DNA of 64,000 bases, from positions 7,865,931 to 7,929,930 of the forward strand of contig OZ025245.1 in the NCBI GenBank assembly GCA_964019155.1, in the 5' to 3' direction. Below the pieces are notes generated by a model. The model searched no databases. It was not told the DNA's origin and saw nothing but the letters and a program-made list of their open reading frames with translations. This stretch comes from Osedax fenrisi (Eukaryota > Annelida > Polychaeta > Sabellida > Siboglinidae). How positions within the stretch are numbered: position 1 is the first letter of the stretch; each line of letters opens with the position of its first letter. Made by a program: the position numbers and the translations under genes. Of this stretch, positions 1 to 47,478 are shown in pieces.

Positions 1-60
1 CGAAAAATGTATGTAATATTTTTATTGTATACTTTATTACCACAAGTTTATATATGTGTG

Positions 61-94
<34 letters not shown>

Positions 95-239
95 TTGTAT
101 ATATATAATGATTGTTACACTTGATTAGCACCTAAATATTGAAGTGTTTAAATAAACTTATTATTATTATTTATGTATACTATATTTTATGATATCTAAT
201 TAATATACTCAAATATAGACTCTTATAGCTAGTATCTCT

Positions 240-535
240 TCTATCTAATCTTATCCTATCCTAACCTAAACTAACATATCCTATCCTACTCTATCCTATC
301 CTATCCCAGCATATAGTTTCCTATCCTCTCCTATAATATCCTATCCTATGCTCTCCTACACTAACATATCCTATCCTATCCTACCCTATCCTATCCTATC
401 CCAGCATATAGTTTCCTATCCTCTCCTATAATATCCTATCCTATCCTCTCCTATAATAATATATCCTATCCTACCCTATCCTATCCTATCCTATCCCAGC
501 ATATAGTTTCCTATCCTACACTAACCCCTCCTACA
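240..535. repeat. (CTATC)n-type satellite with higher-order unit
   Basis: Pentamer CTATC array with recurring CCCAGCATATAGTTTCC blocks (about 304, 400 and 496). Ends 10 bp from ABCB exon 26's donor. Confidence 0.85.
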
Positions 536-543
536 CTATTAAC

Positions 544-34865
<34,322 letters not shown>

Positions 34866-35084
34866 ATTAAATACTTAACAATAACAAATATAAATATCGA
34901 TTAATTTCCTATACGTGTTCGTATACACTAAATATCTAATTCCGCTCTATATACTATAATATATAGTATAGTATACTACTGCCTATAGTCCACTCTATAC
35001 TAGAGAGCTTTATATCCCGCCTAAAACTGCGAGAAAATCTATAAATAAACACACACACACTACGATTGATATGTATAAATACAC

Positions 35085-35345
35085 GTATATACGAGCGCGC
35101 GTGTGAATATATACCACCAGGGCGGTGTCGAGTATCGGTACCGCCCCCTGTGTTTTCTGATGCGTATCAAACACCGTGTCTTCGATACACGCTCGCCGAG
35201 TACTCGTCGTCAGTATGACGTGTCAGTTTGACCTATTTATCCGAGCGCTTATTGGCTCGCGTCGTCGTCGTCGGCGCTTATCGGCGAGTCGGCAGTTTCG
35301 TGATATGCCGAGCTCGCGTTTCGTGTGTTCCGCGTATATGTGCGC
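35085..35345 (-). promoter_or_regulatory. CpG-rich block, probable ABCB promoter
   Basis: In a very AT-poor-in-CG setting this 260-bp block is dense in CpG (CGAGCGCGCG, GTCGTCGTCGTCGGCG and others). It contains an inverted CCAAT box (ATTGG at about 35251), a TGACGT CRE-like half-site near 35215 and a GC-box-like CCGCCCCC at about 35141. It sits about 220-480 bp upstream of the transporter's initiator ATG. The role is inferred from position and composition only. Confidence 0.55.
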
Positions 35346-35430
35346 TTGTAAGGTCATACTAACGATTGTGTATCAAATATACTCTTACATACCTGAACTT
35401 TATATATATATATTAAGTTAACTTAACTTA

Positions 35431-35471
<41 letters not shown>

Positions 35472-35624
35472 TATTATATATATATCTGAATTTAACGAAT
35501 AATCTTGAATTTGAAAATGTTAACATATATATATTTATGTAATATTTCTATACTTTTTATGCTTGTATAGTTTAGTGAATTCAATATAAATGCATACTTA
35601 TTAGCATTCATACAAACCATCAAT

Positions 35625-35785
35625 ACAAACAGGCGGGATTACATATTGAAAATGCTTAACGCCACATCGACTCGAATAGTATGTTTGTCTTGGAACTACA
35701 GTTCCCGCGCTTTTTGTTAAACTAAATATGAATGGGCGGGATTAAATATAGGATAAATCTACTCGACCGATGAATTATTCCCGCT
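35625..35785. promoter_or_regulatory. Cluster of GGCGGGA/TTCCCGC motifs
   Basis: GGCGGGATTA occurs at about 35631 and 35736, GTTCCCGCGC at about 35701 and TTCCCGC at about 35778; the second lies beside GGAACTACAGTTCCC (palindromic). These resemble E2F-type sites. They lie 0.8 kb upstream of the transporter and no gene is visible on the other side, so any role is speculative. Confidence 0.3.
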
Positions 35786-35794
35786 ATCACGTAT

Positions 35795-35961
35795 AAGTTA
35801 TACGTGATTTAAAATAGAAACAAGAGTGGTGTTTGTTATCAACTTGGTGTTTCTTATCGTTTCTTATATGTAGTTTATTAATTAACCTACTAGTTTCGAT
35901 AAGAAACACCAAGTTGATAACAAACACCACTCTTATTTCTATTTTATATCACGTATAACTT
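35795..35961. repeat. Foldback element, 65-bp inverted arms
   Basis: Arms 35795-35859 and 35897-35961 match at all but about two positions around a 37-bp loop. The left end is itself a palindrome of ATCACGTATAA. Lies 450 bp upstream of the CpG-rich block. Confidence 0.85.
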
Positions 35962-36206
35962 ATATATATATATATATACTAATTAATTTTAAAGTGTATA
36001 TATTCGAAGTTTATTAATTCCTATTTCGAAAAAAGTTCACTATGAGTGATATGTTAATTTCAATATCTACATAGACCTGTGTCGTTGAAAACGATTGGCG
36101 TGATATTCGATTTCATTTACATGTAAATATACGTAAATCCACCGAATAAATCAGAAAATTTCGTTGTAAGTAATTTCGATATAATCGGCCTTTACTGTAC
36201 AGTTTT

Positions 36207-36247
<41 letters not shown>

Positions 36248-36300
36248 GGGGTATATGGCTGAGTGGAACATCCAACATATAGTAAGCGACCCGCCAAAGT

Positions 36301-36500
36301 NNNNNNNNNNNNNNNNNNNNNNNNNNNNNNNNNNNNNNNNNNNNNNNNNNNNNNNNNNNNNNNNNNNNNNNNNNNNNNNNNNNNNNNNNNNNNNNNNNNN
36401 NNNNNNNNNNNNNNNNNNNNNNNNNNNNNNNNNNNNNNNNNNNNNNNNNNNNNNNNNNNNNNNNNNNNNNNNNNNNNNNNNNNNNNNNNNNNNNNNNNNN
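36301..36500. other. Assembly gap (200 N)
   Basis: Exactly 200 N, a conventional scaffolding gap of unknown true length. The frames of X across it are meaningless. Confidence 0.99.
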
Positions 36501-36992
36501 TCCTAGGTTTGACTCCACGGGGTCAGTCTCACTCACTACCTGCAGGTAGTGAGTTTTTCTCTTGTTCTTATCAATAACTCAATAAACGATAAATTAAAAC
36601 ACAAGACATAAATGTTACTATTTGTATTGTATTATCCCTGTATTGTACTGTAGTATATCGTACCTGTTGACCCCTCACATTTATTTTAGCATAGTTCCAT
36701 GAATTATTTAGTGATCCATTTGTATCCGTTATTTGTATTACATTCAATATATATATATATATATGTGTGTGTGATTTCAATAAATAAATAGTATTATTAT
36801 TATTATATTTATTATATATAATGTCATAATATTATCGTTCTTTACAAATATGCAACTTATTTTTTATTGTAATGATTTGATGTATATGAGTATACTCAAT
36901 ATGATATCACGTTTTGATAAATAAGTGAACATTCCAATGAAATGCTCTGTAGGTATACAATGTATACATTAGCTTGTACCTATAGGTACCTA

Positions 36993-37047
<55 letters not shown>

Positions 37048-37168
37048 ATGCCACTAATTAGATAATATACAATAACACAACGACTCGATTACTATCGCTA
37101 ACAAAATAATATAATGAATTGCGCTAATAAATAATGTTCGAATACCTCTATGGCATTGTTATTAAGTA

Positions 37169-37214
<46 letters not shown>

Positions 37215-37453
37215 CATGCAATAAGTGAAACTAGTTGCCAGATATAATGTGTATAATTTATATAAGATCACGTGAAATTAAATTCATAAAATGAGAGTTT
37301 CTTGATAAATTAGTCACGTGGCATGACTCATGTCCTGTTGTACGCAATGAAAAACTGCTGTAACGACATAATTCCGCAACCCAGAAAATATCAACGTAAG
37401 CGATTTTTACTGCAATACTACGTGTATATATATATATATATATATATGCTTAG

Positions 37454-38660
37454 GTTAAATCGTACTTATCTGAAAGAACATTTTCGATACAAATTGATAA
37501 CCATTATTCATCTACATATGAAATGTATTATGGAGTGCCTCAAGGTTCTGTATTAGGGCCATTGCTATTTTCTCTATATATCTTACCTCTTAAAAATATT
37601 ATATCTAATTTTCCATCTGTAAAATATCAAATTTTTGCTAATGATATTCAATTGTATATTGAGCTTCCAGTAATAGCCAATTCATCTGATAATGTAGCTC
37701 TAATTGATTGTATTAATATGGTTAAAAATTGGTTTTTACAAAATAGCTTAATGTTGAATATGAATAAAACTCAACTTATAAATATATCTAGAACATCATC
37801 AGTTTTTCTTTCTGTCATCATTGATTCTATCACAATTGTTCCTTGCAATCATATATTTAATGGTACTCTATGCTACTCTTATGCTCTAAATCTATGCTTA
37901 CAATAATCTTAAAAACCTTGGTTTTATTTTTGATGATAACCTAAATTTCTCCGATCAGATAGCTAATGTGTGTAAATCAACTAATTATCAATTATATAAA
38001 ATACGATCAATAAGGAAATTCTTACCTTTTAGAATTTCTAAAATGTTAATAGAATCATTAGTTATGTCACGTATACATTATTGTTGTTATCTATATTATG
38101 GCCTTCCTTCTACTTCTACTAAATACTTAGATAGAATCATTAGATCATCGATAAGAGTTTTACATCGTGTACAATTATATGATCATGAATCAGTCAAGTA
38201 TCACTTAGTTAATTCTAAATGGTTATATATGTATCAGATATCTACTTTCAGCTATTTAAAACTAATTTTTAAGGTACTGAAGAATCGTATTCCGAGTTAT
38301 TTTAATGAAATTCTACAATTCAAAGTTTACAAGAGGAATCTAAGAAACGCGTCTACTCGGTTATTACAAAAGAAGAATGACAAGCTAGCGAGATATGGAA
38401 AACGTTCTTTCAGTGTAGCTGCAGCCGACCTATGGAATGCGCTACCTGTAGAAATAAGAACAAATGAAATTAGTCATATTTTAAATCTAATTTATTAATT
38501 ATCTAATCATATTATTAATTATTTAATTCGTAAAAATTAATTTGATTATTTTCTACTGATTTATATTTTTGTGTTTGTTTTGTTATTTTATATTTATTTA
38601 CACAATAACGTCTAACGTTATTTGTGTGTATAAATAAACATTCAATTCATTTTATTCAAT
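37454..38660 (+). pseudogene. LINE (non-LTR) reverse transcriptase fragment A
   Basis: 5'-truncated RT starting SYLSERTFSIQI, then YGVPQGSVLGPLLFSLYI. The catalytic FADD box reads FANDIQLY, so the first catalytic Asp is lost. A frameshift near 37880-37905 separates it from the C-terminal part (37968-38498), which ends AAADLWNALPVEIRTN. A 3' UTR with AATAAA-like tail follows. The GVPQG and LWN.LP patterns fit the Jockey/CR1/L2 group. It begins right after a TA microsatellite. Confidence 0.85.
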
Positions 38661-38682
38661 ATATATATATATATTTATTATA

Positions 38683-41012
38683 TTTATTATCCCTTTACAC
38701 AAAACTGGTGATGATACATTTTTTAATAACTATCGTCCAATTTCTCTCACCTGTCAATTCGCAAAGATTTTAGAAAAAATATTTTATTCTCGCTTTTATA
38801 GTTTTTTATCATCTTTTAATATATTATCTCCTTCTCAATTTGGTTTTAGGAAAGGATACAGTACATCACATGCAATATTTAACCTCCAGTCACAAATCAG
38901 TACCTGTTTTAATAATAAAAATGTTGGCGCTATAATCTTTATTGATTTAAAAAAAGCATTTGACACAGTTAATCACAGAATATTACTTTTTAAATTAAAA
39001 AATATTGGAGTACGAGGCATTGCACTTAACTGGATAATGAGCTATTTAACAAATAGATATCAACAGTGTATATATAATGATGTAATTTCAGATAAACTAA
39101 AAGTCATAACGGGTGTACCCCAAGGCACCATCCTAGGACCCATTTTATTTTTAATTTATATTAATGATATTACAAAATCATCTTCTTTATGTAAGTTTAC
39201 CATGTTCGCAGATGATACTACTTTATATTTTGAAAATACATCAGCCAAATTACTTAATTATATTTGTCAAACTGAATTAAAAAATAATAATAAATGGTTA
39301 ATATATAATAGGTTATCATTAAATTTAAATAAAACTTGCTTTATATCTATTAATTCAAGAACTATTATAAATATAAATTTAAATAACAGAAATATTGAAA
39401 GAGTTACATTTTATAAATTTTTAGGCGTAATTATAGACGATATATTAAACTGGAAACAACATATCTTGTTTTTAAAATCAAAACTAAAAAAAATCATATG
39501 GATTACCAACATTATTTCCAAATTTATAAATAAAAAAGCATTACTTCATATATATAATTCCATATTCTTGCCTCATATAAAGTATTGTAACATATTTTGG
39601 GGAAATACATATAAATCTAATGTATCATGCATATATATTCTTCAAAAGCGAATGATAAGAATTATATGTAAAAAACATTTTTTACATCATACTAATGGAC
39701 TATTTATTGATAATTCTTTATTAAAAATAAATGAAATTACATATATAAGTACATGTGAATTTATGTTTAAAATTTTCAATGATCTTCATCCTGTTATAAC
39801 AAATGCATTTTTTTCTGTAACTTCATCATCTCACAACACTAGGAGCATAAATAATTTCTCAATTATTAATTTCAAAAAAGAACTATGCAGAAGAACATTA
39901 ATATACATTGGACCAATTACCTGGAATAAGCTTGATAATATTTTAAAAAATATTTCAAATTATAAATTATTCAGGAAACGTATGTATACACATTTGTTAT
40001 CTTCTTACTCAGTATACTTATAATCTAAATCTCATTTTTCTAATTTTATATCTTTTATCATGTCTTTTATCTAATATTGTATTATATACTAAGATCCACA
40101 TTTTATTCTTATTTTAATTTATTGACGTTTATGTAAAAATTAAAAAAAAATTAATACTTTTGAGTGTTTTACTTTACAATATTTTATTTCCCCGACATTA
40201 ATAATATTATTTTACTGAATTTTTGCATTTTATATTTGAATTTACTTTCATGTTTTCTTTCTTTTTAATTGACGTTTATATAAAAATAATAAAATTAAAA
40301 AAAACTGTTAGGTATTTCTTTTTTCTTTAGTATTTTCTTTAGTATTTTTTATTTCCCTCTGACTAATAATATTATTTGACTTTATTTTTAATTACATAAA
40401 CATTTTGTATTGAATCTTTTTTCTTGTATACTTGATTATACTTCTTTGTTTTATTTCTCTTTATTGACACTTATATAAAAATTAGTAATTAAACTAACAT
40501 TTCAGTTTGAACAAATATTTTACATTCTTTACATTATTATAAAGTATTACAAAAAAATTCCTAAAACTTATTTACTGAAAAAAAAAAAAAAAAAAAAAAA
40601 AAAAATGTTACATACAGTTCTTACCATCTTTCTAGATATTCTTTTTGTTATGTTTTATTCAGTTTTATTCAGTTTTACTTCATTTTACTTCATTTTTTTC
40701 TTCTTTTATACTAATACATCTATATTTTTGTTTAGTGTATTATTTTATAGTACTTATTATTTATTTTAGTTATTTATTTATAAATAATTAAATGATGATT
40801 ACATAATTTTATGGCAAGTTCAAACAATTTATATTATTTTTCTATTTTATTCATTGTATTGTATCTATGTAAACAGGAAGTCATCTAATATTTTATTAAT
40901 TTAGTTTTTTTTTGAACTTGCTTTAACATTAAGGGTAATTGTCTCGATAAGCTTTAGCTTCTACAAAAACCCTGGTGCAAACCTAAATCTGATAATAAAA
41001 TAATAATAATAA
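38683..41012 (+). mobile_element. LINE (non-LTR) reverse transcriptase fragment B with 3' UTR
   Basis: Frame open from 38683 to the stop at 40023 (about 446 codons) without an ATG at its start, so it is a 5'-truncated insertion. RT blocks are visible: NNYRPISLT, GFRKGYSTSHA, DLKKAFDTVNH, GVPQGTILGP and an intact MFADDTTLYF catalytic box; it ends with TWNKLDN. The 3' UTR (40024-41012) carries a 27-A run at about 40579 and ends in (AAT)n after AAATCTGATAAT. It has diverged from fragment A, so the two are different families in tandem. Confidence 0.88.
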
Positions 41013-41740
41013 TATATATATACAGTGTATTATTATAATACACTGTGTTAGAATAATAATGTGTGTATAAACACTACAATAGTAGAAGTGACCGGTATAT
41101 ATATATATATATGTATATGTGATCTACGTAATAAATACGTAATTAGTAATTCCCGAAATACTAGGCCAGTCTAACACCTCCGAGTCGAGCACATCAGATA
41201 TAAAGTACACTCTTTGTATCGAACGCCTAACCTCGCTATAGCGTACTATAGCCTATACTATAGGCCCTATAGCGTACTATAGATAGATATCAATGAGAAT
41301 AGGTCGCAGTTTTTATTTACTATACTGAATGGTTACCTAATTATGTGATTACTAGGTGCCGTGTGAATACCCTATATATAGGTCCAGTATACGTAAGTAT
41401 CACCTATAGGTGTATATATATATATAATCCTATAGGATTATATATAGCTATATATAGCCTATAAATAGCCTATATAAGCCCATACGGGCATTACCTGTAG
41501 CCAGAAATTTATACCTGGGGAGGGTAAGGCCCCACACAATTTTAAGACTAACATGCATGTTAGTTACATGTAATGAATATAAACTAGTATACTAGTTATA
41601 ATATCACTACTAGTAATTTACTAGTATACTATATTACTTATATTGACGCACAATGTGAATTACATAGGGTATAAATAAACAATACATACAAATACACTGT
41701 AGGTGTATATTATACACAATATAAACATAACTTTATATGC
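41013..41740. other. Intergenic, no gene seen
   Basis: AT-rich with many short palindromes based on CTATAG/TATAGGC (41230-41290 and 41395-41480). No supported frame. Confidence 0.6.
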
Positions 41741-42005
41741 ATATAATAAAATTAAAAAAATAAAATATAGTTTATTATGATTTCAAAAACACATGGTGAT
41801 TATAGGCGTCATTAGAAAATAAAATATTAAAACTAAAATAAATTAAAAAATGTATAACAAATAGACTAATTACAATGATTTAAAATTGACATATAGTTTA
41901 CGTTTAAATAATGAAAGCGACGTAATACAGAGGATATCACATGGCTGTGAATTCCAGCTTTACGGAGCAACAACCGAGACAGCTGATTTTGTGTAGGCCA
42001 AATAT
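41741..42005 (-). pseudogene. LINE 3' end fragment, minus strand
   Basis: Minus-strand frame reads VVAP, stop, SWNSQPCDIL then SLSLFKRKLYVNFKSL and a stop, the same RT C-terminal pattern with an in-frame stop. The 3' UTR has AATAAA (minus) near 41775. Confidence 0.65.
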
Positions 42006-42787
42006 GTTGAACGTTGCATAAATTTCATGATGTATACATTATACATTATACATATACATTATACATTATACATATACAGTTCTATAGAACTTTCGACTAA
42101 ATCTGTTATGACTCTTAATAATAGATTGAGCTAGATATTCAGGAAATCCGATGTAGGGGAGAGTACTCGAATACCGACACCCTAGTAATAAATCACCATC
42201 ACTTTATTATTTCCCAATTAAATATTACCAAATTTTATTTATAAGTATTAAGTAGGTATATACATATAATAGCTATTTTAAAATTTAATTTAGTTTGCTT
42301 AACTCTGAGATAACAGGGGTGTCAATATTACAGGCACTACCCCGAATACCGACACCTTGGCACATAATATCGACACCCTAAATATATCGATATTTAGATA
42401 TACAATATATCATTTAATATCCACTATCCAATCAGAATTGAATGCACGTTATTTTTATACTTTTAAATATATACAAAGGAAACAAATAAATTTGTATATT
42501 ATTATAAAATATTTACAATATTTTACATTTTTATGTTTTATTTTCAAAAATTATACAACCTTATTTACAAATTATTTACTACTTATTTACGAAAATCATT
42601 ATCGATAAGTGCGCTTATTATTTTTAAATATATTACAAACTTGGTGTTTTATTTTCAAAAAAAATACAGAAATTCGCAAATTGGTAAATTATTTACAATA
42701 ATTTTCAAAATTCGTAAATATATTATAAACATTTTAGAAAATTGTACAAATATTGGTTTACTATGTACCTATTATTTTACTATGTAC
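42006..42787. other. Intergenic, no gene seen
   Basis: AT-rich. CGAATACCGACACC occurs at about 42169 and 42343 and CGACACCCTAA nearby, suggesting remnants of an unknown repeat. The 83- and 85-codon frames here have random composition. Confidence 0.5.
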
Positions 42788-44201
42788 TAGTGTTGTAAAA
42801 CGTCTCGATTAGTGTCGGGTAGTTTCGGGTAATTTACTACCCGGATGGTTTATGGGTATCGAAATATGATTTCGTGTGGGGTTTCTGAAATGTCGGGTCA
42901 TACGTGTTTGTTTTCGGGTTATTCTAGTTTATTTCGAGTTTTTCTTCTGAGTTCAGAGTTTATTAAATACTACTTATCTTATTTCATTATCAAAGATATT
43001 AAAAACAGTTATTAAAAAAAATTATAATAAAAGTAATATTATCCAATATAACATAAAATATAGAAATATATTTGATAATTATCAATTAATTTGACAACAA
43101 CATTTTTAATCAATGAGTTAATATAATGTTATTACCTCAATTTACTAAATATTGTTGATAAATTATTTAGATATTGAAAATATGAAAATAAATATTAATA
43201 TATTTTGAATAAGGTATTCATTTTATTTCATATATATAACTAGTATAACATTATATATATATATAATTGAGTTATAATATTTAAAATCATCACATAATAA
43301 TATTAATTTTGATTATAGATATTCTATTGATTAGTATAACATTACAATTTATATAACAAACTAGGTATATATATAAATATATAATTTAATGTACTATTAT
43401 ATTTATATAATAAATATATAATTATATATAGGATATTACTTTATTGATAATTTTTAATATTTAAATTTCTCACTAACCAAATTTTAAATATTTTAACTCA
43501 TCGAAAACTAAATTTTCACTATGTTAACTTTCTCGATAACCAAATTTTCAATATATGAACTTCTCAATAACTAATTTTCAATATTTTGATCTCCTGAGAA
43601 CCACATATTCAATATTCTAACTTTTGCAGAACCTAATTTTCAATATTTTTACTTCTCGAGAAACTAATTTTCTATATTTTAACTTAATGATACCAATTTT
43701 CAATATTTTAACTTATTGAGAGCTAACATTTGAATAATTTATCTTCTGGAGAAACACATTTTCAATATTATACTTCTTGAGAATATATAATTAAATTTTT
43801 GATCTTATACAATTTATCATAAAATAAACATTTAATCATTATTTAGATTTTCGTATATCATTCAATATTATCTATTAAAATTATTTTCTAACTATTCGAT
43901 ATTTTTATATTCGAATCGAACTTTGCTTTTTCAAATTGAATATGATACGAATTATTAAATTTTCAAATAAATCAAATAGAATTTTAATTTTACTATTCGT
44001 TTACATCACTAATTAATATATACTTGTTTATACGTCTAGGGTTTATATTTAAATTTTTTTGAAACTGTTTAGAAACATCACATCTGAAATATTTAACTGA
44101 TTCGAAACATTGACTTATGATTTTGGGTCGGTCTCGAAACATTGATTTTTGGTTTTGGGTCGGTATTGAAACTTCAAAATCTTAACCCGTTTACAACACT
44201 A
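42788..44201. mobile_element. Non-autonomous hAT-like element, 1.4 kb
   Basis: Termini TAGTGTTGTAAAACG and (inverted) TAGTGTTGTAAACGG. Flanked by 8-bp duplications CTATGTAC/CTATGCAC (7 of 8). Subterminal TCGGGT motifs. The interior (about 43465-43790) has roughly ten degenerate ~33-bp repeats of the type CTCGATAACTAATTTTCAAT. No transposase. Confidence 0.8.
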
Positions 44202-44489
44202 CTATGCACCTATTGGTTTAATGTGTATATTTATATAATACTGCACTCTAATAACATATATTAATATATATATATTATTACATGACATTTAAGTAATGTA
44301 GGTTATTAAATATTATATGTAATGTAAGGGCATAAAGCTAGAGAGAAAGTTTTCTCAAGTTTCTCTCTCGATCTATGTGTAAGTATTAAATATATTAACG
44401 ATAAGGTTCGGGATCGGATAAGGAAGTGAGGATCGCTGATCCCAAATAAACGGATCGGTGCCAGTCACTATATATATATTATGCAATAT

Positions 44490-44570
44490 ATACAGTAACA
44501 CCCCTTTATAATAAACCTCGTTATAAGAAAATCTCTATAAGAAAACAAAATATTACTAATTAGTTGGAAT
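44490..44570. mobile_element. Possible end of a pogo-like element
   Basis: TACAGTAACACCCCTTTATA then ATAAACCTCGTTATAAGAAA resembles a pogo/Tigger-type terminus. I did not find the matching other end. Confidence 0.35.
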
Positions 44571-45515
44571 TGTGAAGGGATTGTGGTCATTTGATCGATG
44601 ACAATATATTCACGGTGGTAATATATATGAAAATATTTTACATTAACGAACTGTTTATAATGTTATCTAATATTTGAATATAAAATAAATATAATGAATA
44701 ATATAATCGATTATGTAAAAAGTGAATTTTCTGCTATATTATTTTAATAAATAGCGTAGAATTAATGGTAAATGTTGCATATATAATTAATATATAATTA
44801 ATTAAAATTACTTATGTATTAAATATTATCATTGAATTATAATAAATCTTCTAATTAATTAAATCAAATTTTATTTGAGTATATAGGCGACACCTATTAG
44901 CACATTCGGAACTATCGACCAAAACTCCCTCACGTACCATATTTCACCGATATTTACCATATTATTATAATTGATAATACATAAATTGTATATCATAATA
45001 TATAAATCCGAGATAGATTTTTATTAGATTAATATTATTTGATGAGTATTATAAATTTTAAATACGAATAGGCCTATTATAATAGGCCTATTGAAAATAC
45101 CTATTCAATATTCACGGAATACTAGATATTATAGCGAGTGCCACCTTAGAGCTACCCTCACATCCCTTATCCTTTTATAATTAATTTCACATAGAAATTA
45201 TTATAAAATAGAATAGAATAAATTACGAAGTGAGATCAGTTCAATCTCTAATAAATCTATATCTCAGCATCTCTAATAAACAAAACAATGTGTTATTGTT
45301 CTATATATACAAGGTATGATCAAGGACATTATGATATTGTAAGATGTTCAACGAGTACAGTGAGGATGCTGGTGAAAACAAACTATTTACTCGGTTTATA
45401 TTTATTTACTAAAATCGCATTTGTATAACATGATTAATACATCTATGTACAGTTATATACGTATAGGTAGGTACCTATATATATGTATATATGTATGTAT
45501 ATGTTTATATATATA

Positions 45516-45561
<46 letters not shown>

Positions 45562-45591
45562 AGGTACCTATATACCTATATTAATCAATAC

Positions 45592-45910
45592 TACATCGGC
45601 CCCTTATCTATGGAATAAATTACCATATAATCGACTCTCAACTCAATCCACCTACTCATTTAAATCTCTATTAAAAACTTATCGATTTACCACTGCATTT
45701 CCCTGATCACTATTATTATCAATATGTATAATCTAATATTAATGTAGAGTACTTTCTGTATTCCTATTGTTGTTATTATTAGTAGTTTTTATTTTCATTT
45801 ATGTTCCGTTTTATTTTTTTTGTTTTTCTTTCGATACTCGATTGCTTTGGAACAGAGTTTTTAAATTAAATTATATGCCCTCTTTTTCTAACTACAAAAT
45901 AAAGTTTAAT
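45592..45910 (+). pseudogene. LINE 3' end fragment
   Basis: Reads APYLWNKLPYNRLSTQSTYS then FKSLLKTYRFTTAFP and stop TGA (45704-45706), a clear RT C-terminal tail, followed by a T-rich 3' UTR ending AAAATAAAGTTTAATAACGAG-like sequence. Confidence 0.75.
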
Positions 45911-47478
45911 AACGAGCCTAATTATTAAATGAATGTATCGCCATGACGCGTATTTATTTAATATAGATATATTATACATTAACCCAAGACGAATAACGTG
46001 CGATATTTACTCGTGTTTTAGATGGGCCGTGAGGTACTAAATGTGACCCATCATTATCAATCAACACTACGCTTACGCTATATTTTATTTCTATTTCGAT
46101 CATTTTTCGTTTTTTTTACGGTAACAGTAAAACGTTTTTCTTCATAAATTATTCTTTGTTTATTTCTATAATGTATGTTATTGTTAGCAAATATTTACAC
46201 TTTATACTTTCGATTATATTTTCGAAAATGTATTTGCTTAAATAAATTATCAATCAATATTAAAGGAACTAATCGTCATATTAAATAGGAGTAGGCCTAA
46301 ACAGGAGTATTTTTTATCAAATATCATAAATACGCATTTACACTTACATTAAATATGATATACGATTTCACTATAGTATATGATTATTATACTATGTAGT
46401 TATATAATTAGTAAAATTATAGCATCGTTAAATTAAATATGTATCCTACTTATTCTTGTACTAATCCGGATAATATCATAATGCTTATGTAAATTTGATT
46501 ATAGAGCATATATTAATAGAATTGGATATTCGTATTTATTTAATTTAATATTATCAATATTATTTAATAAATCTATTTACCCCTAGACTAACTTTACCAG
46601 TATTTTATTAAACTCAACACAAAAAAGTACCATCAGATCAAAATCATAATCATACTAGCGGTAGATTTTGTTTCTTTATATGTAATACTATTATAGATAT
46701 AAATTTTAGATTATAATTTATATAGCTTTATTAAATGTTGTGGTTTAATAAAATACCTTAATATACATTATTAATAAGTTTTTATGTATATTCCTTATAA
46801 TATATCCACACGTATAATACACAGTCTTATACGTATGGTTCAGAATATTCACCTACGAATTATATCGAACAATCATTATGTATATTTAAATATAATTAAA
46901 TAAATCTTATATAATATAAATTAAATGAATTCTACAAGATATATTGTTATCGTTTATTAATGTTATATAATATTTACACCATTAGGGCAATGCTATAGTT
47001 CGCATCTTCACCTATATAATATATCGCGATATAATTAATGATATAGTAGCGATATCATTAATGTGGTCTAGTGTAAAATAAGTCGGGGGGGTGGTGAATC
47101 GTTGATACGAGTAATGCTAATTAGTTTGATTTGGTTGAATAAATTAAAATTATCGTATAATATAAGTAAGATAAACATATATTCCCATAGAGATACGTAA
47201 AGATTATTTGGCTAATTAGCGTTCGTCGTTATATACAATTGAAACGGAGGTTTAAATGTATTATAATAATATGATATGCATACGCGATCGTGGTATACTA
47301 AAAATCAGGGGAATGTACATGATATTGGCGATGTACTAGGAATAAATAATACGAAATTATCGTATATATATATATAATACATATACATATATATATAATT
47401 ATATTTACACGTGGCTCGCTACACTCCTGATATAGCCAGCTGCTAATCACCTCCGCAGTACCGATACTAGGCCAAAGT
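45911..47478. other. Intergenic, 3' flank of lebercilin
   Basis: Apart from repeat R2 copy 2, only AT-rich sequence and TA runs; the lebercilin 3' UTR must lie in the right-hand part but its end is not visible. Confidence 0.55.
46137..46262. repeat. Dispersed repeat R2, copy 2 (inverted)
   Basis: Reverse complement shares the R2 blocks including CTTTATACTTTCGATTATAT and TTGCTTAAATAAATTATC. Confidence 0.65.

Noticed and set aside
110..180. LINE or SINE 3' tail ending AATAAACTTATTATTATT
   Set aside because: The tail resembles other LINE ends here, but too little sequence is recognisable to support it.
36192..36577. Frames of undetermined residues
   Set aside because: They cross the 200-N gap.
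42357..42790. Two 83-85-codon frames
   Set aside because: AT-rich random composition (Ile, Lys, Tyr, Phe) and no family resemblance.
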